Position numbers and translations under genes: made by a program
The notes under the pieces: generated by a model
The model's database searches: none
Seen by the model: only the letters and a program-made list of their open reading frames with translations
What the model was told of the DNA's origin: nothing
Shown: positions 22,612 through 32,353 of the stretch, piece after piece
How positions within the stretch are numbered: the first letter of the stretch is position 1
Layout of the letters: the number at the start of each line of letters is the position of its first letter
Assembly: GCA_000349905.1 (NCBI GenBank)
Contig: KB722742.1
Location: 487,778-551,777, forward strand
Direction: 5' to 3'
DNA length: 64,000 nucleotides
Source: Volvariella volvacea V23
Lineage: Eukaryota; Basidiomycota; Agaricomycetes; Agaricales; Pluteaceae

Positions 22612-24392
22612 CTAAAGGGGCGGGGGTACCGAAGCTACATTCGCCTGCGAGTTAGCGAGATCTACGTTGGTGGCTCCCAGCACCCAATCTGGAAGTTCGA
22701 ATTCACGTGGTTCTGCTATTTCGGGTGGGACTTTGGTACCAAATGCTGTTGTGTGACGGATGACGGTCTGACGTGCTTTGTTACTTCGAATAGCAGCGAG
22801 GAGTAATAAGCCAGTTGGCTGATTCGAAGCCTGGGTAGGTGGAGCCGGCATCCTGGACTCCACGGTCAATTGCCCATCAGGGGGATGTGCTACGTCAGTC
22901 GGTGTAGATATTTGCTCATTAGGAGGCGCTGAGGGTTCGCGATGAGTTAGTAGAGGTAATGATGGGGGTTCGGGAGAAGCAGGTTTGTGTCGTTTTAGGG
23001 GTCTGGTGATCGTTTCGTCGCCTGGGGCTGCTGGGGTCTCACCTGCGTCGGGCACCTCTGTATCTCCGTGACTGCTTGCCTTGTCGTTTACAATAGACGG
23101 CGACCGCGTGGCACGAGCGGATTGGGGCTCCTCAGGAACGACCATTGAAATTACACTTGGGGTATCTTGTTGCAATCCAGGGGATGGCGGCCCAGCTTGA
23201 GCCGTCGAAACACTGCTCCTAGTCCGACGCGTTGTTGGTGGTGACAATGGGGGTGTAGCCTGGAGTCCTCTGGCCTTTCTGGGTGACTCCTTGATTGGTG
23301 ACCGGGATGGAGGGCGATGGCCGATTCTGGGAGGAAAACGAATTTTCAGCTTGAGTTTTTCTACCTCCTTTGTCATCATCTCCTTGACTGGTTCTTTGAC
23401 CCCTGATTCCTCTTCCTCTACTTCGCTCCGAGCCCCATTCCTCTCTTTCTCAAACCTAGAATTTTCTGAAGCCATGGAGTGTGCTACTGCGGGCTGATTC
23501 GGCGGCTTCTTTAGCCGGTCTGGGGGCAGTAAGATTCTGTACCGTTCCTCCAGCATCAGAGCAACCTCTAGCATCTCTTTCCTTCGTCGTTCTCCTTCAC
23601 TATGAGCAGCCGCTCCATTTAATTGAGTTCCCGACGAGCCCGAGCTGTCTTCTGCGGCACCCAAATGGGGAGAAAACGCCGAGGCTGGCAAAGACAAAAA
23701 TGCAGAGCTATCCATGGCGCGTAATTGGTCAATTCGTTCTTTAAGTTTGTATTGTTCATGTTTTAGCTTTTCCTTCTCTCTGAGTCGTTGCCGTTTTTCA
23801 AACGTTTCGTATTTACGATGGCGCTTTTCATATGCCGCATCAGATGTGTCCGCAATGTGCTAGGGGCGATGGGGGAGTGAAGAAGGGAGAGTAAGCCAAA
23901 ACGGTATACGAGGCGGCTGACAAGTGATAGACGAACATCTTCCGACACCCTAAGTCTAAATCTTCCTCCAACACTTGGACTATCTGCTACGTTGGTGAAC
24001 TCAGGCGTCTCAATTACTAGTTGTTCTCTATATGCTTTGAGGACCTCCGGGCGATCGAAGTAGCGGTAGTTTGCCAGGGTATTAAGACCCAGGTCCTGTG
24101 ACGTAGAAGGCCCAGGAAATGAGGCGGAATTCGTCGTGAGGAGGAGTTGGGTGTCAGCAGGAATCAATGGTTCATTCTCAACTGAGTTGCATACGTGACT
24201 GGAATGAGCAGTGGTAGGATTTTCGAGAACTATCATAGACATACATTTCCGCCGATGTGTTTCCAGTATCATAAGATCGACATCACAACTTCCAACTCCA
24301 GGGCCTCCACGACGGGACCGTGTAGGTAAAACACGTTTTTGACGGGTGTTGCTGTTGCTTGGGCCAGCCTGAGCGCTGTCGGTAGATTCCAT
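22612..24392 (-). CDS. Uncharacterised Ser/Pro-rich protein with basic helical segment
   Basis: Two exons are joined by an intron near 23860-23930. The start at 24390-24392 reads MESTDSAQAGPSNSNTRQKR and continues with RSRRGGPGVGSCDVDLMILE, NEPLIPADTQLLLTTNSASF and LNTLANYRYFDRPEVLKAYR. After the intron there is a highly charged helix, KRHRKYETFEKRQRLREKEK, then KHEQYKLKERIDQLRAMDSS. The remaining roughly 330 residues are low-complexity, with KLKIRFPPRIGH and a basic Pro/Ser region, ending NVASVPPPL at 22612. The pattern (RRGGPG-VGS, charged helix, disordered tail) suggests a nuclear, possibly chromatin-linked fungal protein, but no family was recognised with certainty. Confidence 0.65.
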
Positions 24393-24741
24393 TGAATGAC
24401 TAGTTGCCGTTGTTCAACGGTAAAATCAGGAATTAGCTTGATCTTTGAGTGTCGACAATCAGGAAATAGATGGATTGGAGAGGGCGTTGGTGTTGAAGGA
24501 CTGAGGGCTGTCCGACGGACGCTAGACCATGAAGATGTCGGATTCAAGCTTCGGCCTCAGAGCCCTTGCCGATCGTCTGATTGGTTGGTCCACCTCAGAA
24601 CCCAATTTTTGTGGAACAAATGCATTATAATTCACAATATACTGCTATGCTACTCTAATACTATCCAAAACCAATACACGGAAAGCAACCGTGTTGGGAA
24701 TAGGACACAATAATCTGGCCATGTGCATTTCTTTGCTCATA

Positions 24742-25297
24742 TCACAATCTAGCGTCCCTGGATTTTCCCGTCTGAACAAAGTTCCACCCATCGCGCTCGA
24801 GAGCACCTATAGCTTCTGTCAACATCTCTGTAGGAACAAGAACGTAATCCGTATTCCTAGAAAATCCAGCAATATTAATTCAATATTGTATACACATAGC
24901 ATAGTGGCCCTACCATGTTGAGGACACGAAGACAGGGACTTTCGCGGCCTTCAGTGGCCCTGTGAGGTCGGCCAATGCCCCAGCTATGTCTGGTGCAGTG
25001 TCAAACGCAGATGGTCGTGTATCGGATTCGTACAAACGTACTGTGTTCCATGGGACCCAACACTTTGATACACATCCAAGTAGAATGTTCTCTGAGATTA
25101 TCTGGCATCCCTTTTCGTGATTCCCCCACCAGGGAAGTTTCCTCGTTTGTTCTGGTGATAGAGAAAAATCTGCCGCCCCCATAGGTAATGTCTTTAATTA
25201 TGCATGGCGGTAGTTCTGCATCTGCCTTCAATTGCACCACGAAAAAGGGGTGGGGCAGAACTTGGAGTTGGAGAGAGGGATGATTTAGAGGTGGCAT
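24742..25297 (-). CDS. ACT-domain protein of the CASTOR-like amino-acid sensor type
   Basis: Exons from 25297 read MPPLNHPSLQLQVLPHPFFV, then CIIKDITYGGGRFFSITRTNEETSLVGE and, after splicing, a WMCIKVLGPM / ENILLGCV region. LTGPLKAAKVPVFVSSTW is next. A last exon gives DYVLVPTEMLTEAIGALERDG and GWNFVQTGKS before the stop at 24742-24744. FFSITRT-EE-S-V, then LT-PL--A-VPVFV-ST--TDYVLV, is the pattern of the ACT domains also found in the arginine sensor CASTOR and in fungal relatives. Length is about 150 residues. Ligand and role are not visible. It may sense an amino acid, which is inference from the fold. Exon 2 borders are uncertain. Confidence 0.75.
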
Positions 25298-25697
25298 TGT
25301 GAGGGACTACAAGTAATGTCAAAGTTTTATCATAGTTCACCAAGCCGTGCGTCTATCCGCCCGTGCTCCTTCTCAGGTTGTTTAGGAGAGTTTCTAACGC
25401 GGTTTGCATGCTCACGACGGTCATGATGCGGCGTTAGATCGGTTCTGGTCTTCTTTCATGAGGCATGAGGCGCACGGGGAGGTGGTGCTGCCACCGTGTG
25501 CGGAGATAGTACTCTCACACAGACTCTTCATTACTCGCAGGATAATCCTCGAGTTGAGCATCAGGCTCAAAATGGATTGTTCTTATTACTCGTGATTCGG
25601 GTCTGTATACAGATATGGTATGCCAGGTGCCTCGAACAAGTATGAAGCCAATACACGGATAGAGGGAGGACTTATGCTGTTCAGCCATGTTTGTGAC
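25298..25697. other. Intergenic region, no gene recognised
   Basis: This 400-bp stretch lies between the ACT-domain gene start and the RNase T2 stop, both on the minus strand. The short open frame at 25404-25595 on the plus strand has no recognisable product. I see no RNA gene or repeat. Confidence 0.5.
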
Positions 25698-27150
25698 TCA
25701 TGTTTTCAAAGGGTACTTGATGCCTGACGAGAGGCAGGAGCCTGCTACTGGTGCATCTATGAAAGGTGTAAATACTGGTGCGGTATATGGAAACATCAAA
25801 CGCACTGATTGGGACGAAGGTCCCATCTACCACGGACCCCTTTAAATTGAAGTACCAGCTGATGCCCTTTAGCGTTCCAGAACTACAATCAAGCGCAGGG
25901 GTAAAGCCCTGAGGATAATCGACTGGTGTTTAGACCCAGAGAATAGAATGCCTGCAAAAGGAATAAACATACCGAAGCACTACGCAGAGCCGAAGTTGAT
26001 GTCGATAGGGCATATGTCTTGCTAGTGGATGGAGTAATGCCGGCACTTGCAAGCCACTAATATGTAGGGAGACTCTATGCAAGTGAGCTCAGTAGGCGCG
26101 CGTCTCATTCGTAGAGGTGTACTGACCTTGAAGAGATTCACTGCAGTTTGGAAATATGCTACCGCCTACTCCTACACCATTAACTATGACTACTCTTTAT
26201 GCCTGTTCATCTTATCTCAGTGCCCTTGATATAAGACGCAAAGCAAGTTGGGCGAAGTGTGCTGGGAACGGTTTATGTCGTATTTATGTGCTGTTTGAGG
26301 GACTCCATACCTCATACAAGTGCCGTGTTTCGACCATTCATGCTATATTTTCGACTATTAGAGACATCCTAGCATTAATAGCACCTGAATTCATACCTGC
26401 CAGAATTGTTCATTCTATCCGTTGATATCGACCCAATACTACCAGATTTATGGCTGAATATTGGCTTTGTAGAATAACAAACGATGACGTACTTGATTCA
26501 TAAATGATAACGTGTCGGAGGCGCTATTAGAGGACAGGAGCTGCAGAAATACCTATCTTACTTCACAATGCGCTGAATTTTGGACTTCAACTTACTGATG
26601 CAATATTTGTATACGCTCTGGAGGAATCACAGTTCTGGGAGTAGGTGCCATCGCAGCTGCGCAGAGGATATGAAATTCTTAGAAGCAGGCCACAAGCAGC
26701 GAGTACTCACTGGTCCGGCCACAATCCTACAAATACATTTGAATAAGTCGCGTGCACTGACAAACCACTAGCAAGTTACGCACCATGGATCGTCCAACTG
26801 TCCTTTGGTCCTGTGGAGGGTTCCGTATCCCAGAACTAGCCGAAACTATCGGTTCAAAATCATAACTTATTAGTACAACCTGTGGGACACACCTGCGTCT
26901 GCATAAGTAAACCCTGTAAGGTTCAATCTTAGTCAAGGCACTGCAGATAATACTACCAAATATTACCCCCAGGAGACTCATAGCAGCACAAATTCGAGAC
27001 CGCAGTAGCATTACGACATGACGCGGTCCCGGAAATAGGACAACCGAAAACAATCAAACTCGTGCTTTTAGCGTTCAGCATAAGGGTACCTGCTGAAGCT
27101 GGGACGAGCTGGGAGGCGATACCAAGGAACAAGGTAAACGTGGGCCGCAT
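25698..27150 (-). pseudogene. Secreted ribonuclease T2 gene with an in-frame stop and a broken splice donor
   Basis: RNase T2 enzymes are secreted or vacuolar acid RNases. The start at 27150 has a signal peptide (MRPTFTLFLGIASQLVPASA), then CPISGTASCRNATAVSNLCC. Further exons give LLMQTQ, FWDTEPSTGPKDS, catalytic segment 1 WTIHGLWPDHCDGTY, NCDSSRAYTNIAS, LSFMNQ and YWVDING. Catalytic segment 2 is HEWSKHGTC, then TLRPTCFASYIKGTE, AVAYFQTAVNLFK, WLASAGITPSTSK, GFTPALDCSSGTLKG and ISWYFNLKG. The ending is NAPVAGSCLSSG to KYPLKT. Two defects stand out. A TAG follows YWVDING just before NEQFWQ (about 26417-26419). The donor after KGTE reads ATAAG where GTAAG is expected (about 26214). Both are single transitions. 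All else, including the catalytic His residues, is intact, so this is a recent pseudogene or hides a splicing or sequence subtlety. Confidence 0.75.
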
Positions 27151-27543
27151 TACTGGGGTTGTCGAGGCAAGCTGGACCTCTTATGTATTCTGAAGAATCG
27201 CAGTGATGCAGTGATGGAAGTCGCTAAACCACCTTGAGAATCATAAACATGGTACGTACAGTTGGATCATATCTGCGTGAAAGCAGTAATGTACTGCACT
27301 AACGTTTGTTGTGAGCGCGAGTTTAAGGGGCAGGAGAATGGAACGGAGAAATACGAACACGAGATGGAAGGAGCAAGCACAAGGAAATGAGACATTAAAA
27401 ATAGCTTGCTCATTACAACGCCTCGGAACCGCAGACATATTTAAATGTGACCCATCTGATTAACTCCTTCCACACCTTTAGCACTATGATACAGGTATGC
27501 AAGCCATATGGAGAAGTTTTATATACATGTGCTATTCACTGAC
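27151..27543. other. Upstream region of the RNase T2 gene
   Basis: This stretch of 393 bp lies between the RNase T2 start and the NAF1 stop. It probably contains the RNase T2 promoter and the NAF1 3' end. No convincing reading frame, repeat or RNA gene was seen. Confidence 0.5.
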
Positions 27544-29316
27544 CTAGCTAGCACCCCTCTGAATGTCCCATTGATCTAGCCAATTGCGGTGTTCTGATGA
27601 AGTGGAAGGGCCAAGAGATTCAACAGGATCATAGGCGGCTGTTGACGTGGAATTGTGTGGCATTACAAAAGGCTGAGAAGATGCTCCAGAGAGGTTGAAA
27701 CCAAAAGCAGTAACAAATCGAGGGTTGATGTGTGGCTGTATCATCATTGGCATCGTCGGATAATGCCCCTGTTGCTCAGGCTGAAATGTATGCTGCCAGA
27801 CAGAATTAATTGTCGATGGGAGTGCCTCAGGAGAATTGAAAGGCACAGTTGTGGGGAATTGTGGCGCAAATTTGAGTGCTGCTACTTGAGAATTTGGCCA
27901 CCCGGATGTATTTGAGTTACTTGGGTGAGGAAGGACTCCATGGATTCCAAAGCGACCACGATCCCTTTCTGCTCCCCTCCCTCTGCCCCTCGACCTGCCT
28001 CCCCGTCGTCCGTGTCCCCTTCCTCTCGCTAGATCGTAACCTCGATCTTGGTGGTTTTGTGAATTCACGCTAATAGAGGGTGTATGAGAGGAATTAGAGA
28101 AGCTCGTGCCGGGCTCAGCATAAGGATCATCGTATGGTTCTGGCCTAGGGCGCTGGGGACCAGTGTTATAATGAACGTCGTCATATGGACCGTGCTCGTC
28201 GAATGCATTTCCAATGGATATATCCTGCTCGTGGTCAGGCAATGTGCTGAACGTTGCCCGTCGAGTTGGTGCCGCAGACCCCGCACGAGACCCTGCACGC
28301 CTGGAGTACACATAAGTGAACGAGTCACGATGGTGAGAATCACCCAGACACAAACCGTTGTTGCCTGAGGCTGCTCTTATGGGCTGCTTCTGCCTCATCA
28401 TCAGAAAATTCAATCTCGTCCTCCCCCGGCTCCTCGTCGTGGACATTGCTTGCATCACTACCCTTCAGGTGTTTAATTCGCTCAACGAACACAAATTTAC
28501 TCCTTTGCGGGACATGGAATACTTTACGGCCTACACGAACCGAATCTGGGTCAATTGGGGAAGATTGGCTGAATCTGACTTGGTATAATGGTTGTGACGT
28601 AGGACCAAACGTTTCATAAATCTGCAGAATGGGACATTCGAAAAAAGGATCGAGTCAGGATGGGATTTAAAGGCTACTCACATAGCCCATGACTTTTCTA
28701 TCGTCAAATACCAATAAGGTATCTGAGTCAAGTGCCGTATGTGCAGCTCGATTGAGATAACCTGATGGCAGACCTCTGACAATAACTACGTTGCCTACAA
28801 CGCTCATTATTTCACCGACTTCTTCAAGTGTCTCATTTGGTTCGACCTGCTGAATAGTCGGTACTGAGATTTCAGCATCGAGTATTTCGTTTTTCGTATG
28901 CACATATGCGGTTGCGTTGCCTGTTTGCCCTGTTTCTTCGTCTTCATCATCGCAAATGGCATCTAGAGACGGTTTTCGTTCTTTGGAGGTTTGATCCTTT
29001 TCACCCTCCGAATCCGAATCTGATTCAGAACCAGAGTCCGATCTGCGAATAATAAGAAACGGGATTAATCAAAGCAATTACAGTTGAGATCTCACGATGA
29101 CGACGAATCAGATGGTGATGGCTCAACGTCGGATAGATCCTTCAGCTCTGCTTCAATTTCGTCCTCACTGACAGTATCACTGTCGGAGCTATCGACGTCA
29201 TCCTGACTCGAGGACGCAATGGGGTTCTGGGATTGTGAGGGATTTGGGGGTCCTACTATGTCGTAGATGAGCAAGAGATCTTGGGGGACGGTTGCTGGAA
29301 TTTTGAAATCAGCCAT
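27544..29316 (-). CDS. NAF1: H/ACA snoRNP assembly factor NAF1
   Basis: NAF1 loads box H/ACA snoRNPs (pseudouridylation, rRNA processing) before Gar1 replaces it. The start MADFKIPATVPQDLLLIYD is followed by very acidic Ser/Asp/Glu stretches. The conserved Gar1-like barrel reads VEPNETLEEVGEIMSVV, GNVVIVRGLPS and LDSDTLLVFDDRKVMGYV. After a short intron it continues with YETFGPTSQPLYQVRF, DPDSVRVGRKVFHVPQ and RSKFVFVERIKHLKGSD. A glutamate-rich segment and a long RGG/GRG-like basic Pro/Asn/Gln tail (GRGHGRRGGRSRGRGRGAE) end at 27544. Four or five exons are needed. It is divergent from the mitochondrial EF-Ts gene with 140 bp between starts. Confidence 0.93.
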
Positions 29317-29456
29317 GAAAGAGGCCTCCGGTAACTAAAATCGTACTTTCATGTCCATTTAACCGATTGAGTCACCGGTTTCCCGATCAGGGCCAGAGAC
29401 TTTTTTGCAGAAAATCCTACGCGCTCCGTGGCGGGTACTTCCACATTCCTTGAACC

Positions 29457-30473
29457 ATGCTGAGGCCCTCGACTTTTGTAGTTCGCCAACTACTCAGACT
29501 CTACTCTACCGCATCTCCAAAGCCTTCCATCAAGCTAGTTGCAGAACTTCGCAAATTGACAGAGGTTTCTATCACCAAAGCTCGCGAAGCCCTGGAAGCA
29601 TCCAACAACGACATCAATGCAGCACTGGAATGGCTAGAGAAGGATCTAGCTGTCTCTGGCGCAAAGAAGGCTGCCAAAGTCGGGGGAAGGGCTGCTAATG
29701 AGGGTCTTATCACAACCTCAGTTCTCTCCAGTGGAGTATCCGGGAACCCTGGCCTAGGTGGAGGGGGAGTCCGCGCCGCTATGGTGGAGCTCAACTGCGA
29801 AACCGACTTCGTGGGCAGAGGTGACTTGTTTGGGAAGCTGGCAGCTGATATTGCCCATACAGCTGCTTTCATTGCGGAGCCTACTGGAAATGGAGTCGAG
29901 TTCAATGCTTGCTCTCTGGATGCCTTAAAGGACGCTCCGCTACTATCACCAACCACACCGTCAGCTCCTCCTTCCACTGTTGGAACAGCTATTCGGGATC
30001 TCATCGCTAAAGTCGGAGAAAATATCACCCTCCGGCGTGCTGTGACCATCACCGAAAGTCCAGCACAACCTTCTGCAACATTGGGCCTTCGCCTAGCCTC
30101 GTATGTTCACGGGTCAACAGCTTCTCAAGGTCGCATTGGCGCCCTCGCATTACTTGCACTCAGGTCGCAAAAATTACGTGAACTACTCGCAACCCAAGAA
30201 TTTGTTAATGATCTAACGCGCTTGGAGCGATCGCTCGCGCGTCAGATAGTGGGCCTCGAGACACAGTCCATCCGGGCTCAAGAAGGATCGCCAGCAGAAA
30301 CTGCGCTATATGAGCAACCATTCATGATGTACGGTGGTGATCTCGCTAATCAACCTGTCAAGCAAGTGCTGGAGCAATGGGCTACTCAGCGTGGATTGAT
30401 TCAACCAGGTGAAGAAGGCGGCTTAGCGGTAGTAGATTTTGAAAAGTGGACTGTTGGCGAACCATTGCCTTAG
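29457..30473 (+). CDS. TSF1: Mitochondrial elongation factor Ts
   Basis: EF-Ts is the GDP/GTP exchange factor for mitochondrial EF-Tu. It is a single 338-codon exon. MLRPSTFVVRQLLRLYS is a mitochondrial presequence. The N-terminal UBA-like domain has VAELRKLTEVSITKAREALE and NNDINAALEWLEKDLA. The core signature is MVELNCETDFVGRGDLF, followed by LAADIAHTAAF. The C-terminal subdomains (VGENITLRRAV, then YVHGSTASQGRIGALALLAL) are complete, ending at 30473. Length and domain order are those of fungal mitochondrial EF-Ts. The lack of introns contrasts with neighbours. Confidence 0.95.
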   Translation: MLRPSTFVVRQLLRLYSTASPKPSIKLVAELRKLTEVSITKAREALEASNNDINAALEWLEKDLAVSGAKKAAKVGGRAANEGLITTSVLSSGVSGNPGLGGGGVRAAMVELNCETDFVGRGDLFGKLAADIAHTAAFIAEPTGNGVEFNACSLDALKDAPLLSPTTPSAPPSTVGTAIRDLIAKVGENITLRRAVTITESPAQPSATLGLRLASYVHGSTASQGRIGALALLALRSQKLRELLATQEFVNDLTRLERSLARQIVGLETQSIRAQEGSPAETALYEQPFMMYGGDLANQPVKQVLEQWATQRGLIQPGEEGGLAVVDFEKWTVGEPLP

Positions 30474-30598
30474 CACTCATCAGCTTATTACTCACATCTA
30501 ATTATTCTCTATAGACATCACAATTTCTACACTCGCACCGCGATAGAATAATTCTAATGCAGGGCTTTGTAAGTCAACAGTGTCTAATCTCGTCAAAA

Positions 30599-31841
30599 TT
30601 ACACGAATTTCTTGGAATTGAGCCGTTGGATATGCGGGAGACCATATAGATACTGCAACGAATAATTGCGCGGATCGTCCTTGAGGCACAAAGTACTGAA
30701 GCGTGTGTTAGCACGGATTATGTGTGCATGTCAAGAATCGTACATGTCTAGTAGATAACACAGTCGTTAGTTAAGTAATCACAAGAGAGGGTAAGGTACT
30801 TACACTGGATGCCAACGAACTTGAGGTACGTGCCTGCCCCCTGTTAACTAAAATTCAGTTCAAGGTAGGGGGGAGGGTGTCATTTCAATGTACCGTGAAT
30901 ATATGCCACCAAGAATGCCCTAAGTAAAGGAAGGCGTTAAAATCCTTTTGACGAAGAATCGGAAGGCGATACTTACCTTCTAATCCGAAAGCCAGAGGCC
31001 ATCCTATCACACGTTTCCAGAGCGTTAAAGTATCACAGAAAATATTGTCGAGATTCCAGATGAAGAACCCAAAGGCAAATAATGCCGACCCAAGTCCGAA
31101 CAACCGTCCGATGAGTGCCTTCGTCTCTGCTGGGATACGTCCCGCAGATGGGGACCACTTGAGTAGATACGTGATACGCGCCGTCACCGAGATAACAATG
31201 GTTGCGAACACAACCTGGTGGTAGACGGGGTTTCTGTACAAATAACTTACAGTATAAGTGAGAGGATATAAGTGAATGAGATGGTTAATTGAACAACTCA
31301 CTAGCTGTAGGTAAATAGTATGTTGAAGATAACCATAAGCGCGACAAGCGCCCTAGTCCGCGACGATTGCAAGCCAAATCCGTTATCCGTATCGAAGGAC
31401 AGCCATAAGCTCATAGCGCCAACGTAAATCATTGGCAATTCGTCTGCCAGTTGTGCTTCGTACAGTAAAGTGGCATGGAATGCAAAGCTCCCAATCCCAA
31501 CCAGAGCAACGCCCTATATGCGCGTCATTTTCATATGTTTGGGCAAAAACTACTTTGGGACTTACGGCGTACCCAACCAGGTAACGAATTGGTAAAGATT
31601 GGCGGTAAGCGATTTGGGCACCATACCACGATAATGCGATTGTGAAGAGGTTGGAGAATGTATTGGCGAGTTCCGCTACGTAATGAGAGAATTGGTAGTT
31701 GGCCTGAAAGCCGCGACAGAGTCAGGCACAAAAACGAAAAGAGAAAAACCAAAGGATTTATACCTCGCACCAATCCAAAGTAGCCGTGACCGGCCCAAAA
31801 TAACCATGCCGCCATTCGGTAGAACTGGTGAAGTTGAGCAT
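30599..31841 (-). CDS. Alkaline ceramidase (YPC1/YDC1/ACER family)
   Basis: This is an integral ER/Golgi membrane hydrolase that splits ceramide into sphingoid base and fatty acid. I place the start at 31839-31841: MLNFTSSTEWRHGYFGPVTA, continuing TLDWCE. The next exon begins ANYQFSHYVAELANTFSN. The DWCE-NY motif holds the calcium-site residues of the family. SFAFHATLLYEAQLADELPM has the first zinc His. Then come YLYRNPVYHQVVFATIV, FFIWNLDNIFCDTL and GHSWWHIFT with the other two zinc His, and the C-terminus is DDPRNYSLQYLYGLPH to KKFV at 30599. A different ATG at 31815 is open but in the wrong frame for DWCE. Seven membrane helices are expected. There are at least six exons. Confidence 0.92.
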
Positions 31842-32018
31842 GACAGTGTGATGCGTGGGGTGGTTGGAGGGTGTTAAAAGAGGGCGGGTTTAAATAATTC
31901 GGGGAGAATCACGTTGACTGGAAGACAATATGATGTATGACTACACACGCCGTCTACACGATCAGGCTGGCGGTCAAATGGGAATCGGGAATCAGCAAAC
32001 GCCTCGAGATAAAAACTC

Positions 32019-32090
32019 AGTCCCCGCGGCGGATTGAACGCCGGACCGCACGATCTGCAATCGCATGCTCTACCACTGAGCTACGAAGAC
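32019..32090 (-). tRNA. tRNA-Cys (GCA)
   Basis: The 72-nt cloverleaf folds well. Acceptor is GTCTTCG/CGGGGAC, D stem GCTC/GAGC, anticodon loop TTGCAGA with anticodon GCA, T stem CGGCG/CGCCG with loop TTCAATC. The discriminator base is U, as expected for tRNA-Cys. A run of five T follows on the transcribed strand (plus-strand A run at 32011-32015), the Pol III terminator. Confidence 0.95.
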
Positions 32091-32184
32091 TTGCCTCATT
32101 TCCGCACACATCACATGCACGCTTTCAGCAAAGAATACAGTAGGTACACATGGGAAAATGGTACAAAATATCAGATCAAAAAGT

Positions 32185-32256
32185 AGTCCCAACGGTGGTT
32201 CGAACACCGGACCGCACGATCTGCAATCGCATGCTCTACCACTGAGCTATTGAGAC
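32185..32256 (-). tRNA. tRNA-Cys (GCA), second copy
   Basis: This tRNA is 72 nt with acceptor GTCTCAA/TTGGGAC, anticodon arm identical to the first copy (loop TTGCAGA, GCA), T stem CGGTG/CACCG with loop TTCGAAC, and discriminator U. A T5 terminator corresponds to the A run at 32178-32182. Compared with the first copy, the acceptor and T stems changed in compensating pairs. It lies 98 bp from the divergent MPP-alpha start. Confidence 0.95.
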
Positions 32257-32353
32257 TTGCTATACGAAGGTTCAAGTATATCTATGATCCCGTCACCAGG
32301 ACATCCAGTCACGTTATTCCGCCTTAGTGAACGAAGTTTGCTCTCCACCACCC

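Noticed and set aside
29501..30052. 183-codon minus-strand frame
   Set aside because: It lies entirely antisense to the mitochondrial EF-Ts exon, which has clear family motifs.
31531..31815. Ceramidase start at 31815 (MAAWLFWAGHG)
   Set aside because: This frame would lose the conserved DWCE calcium-site motif; the start at 31841 gives GYFGPVTATLDWCE in phase.
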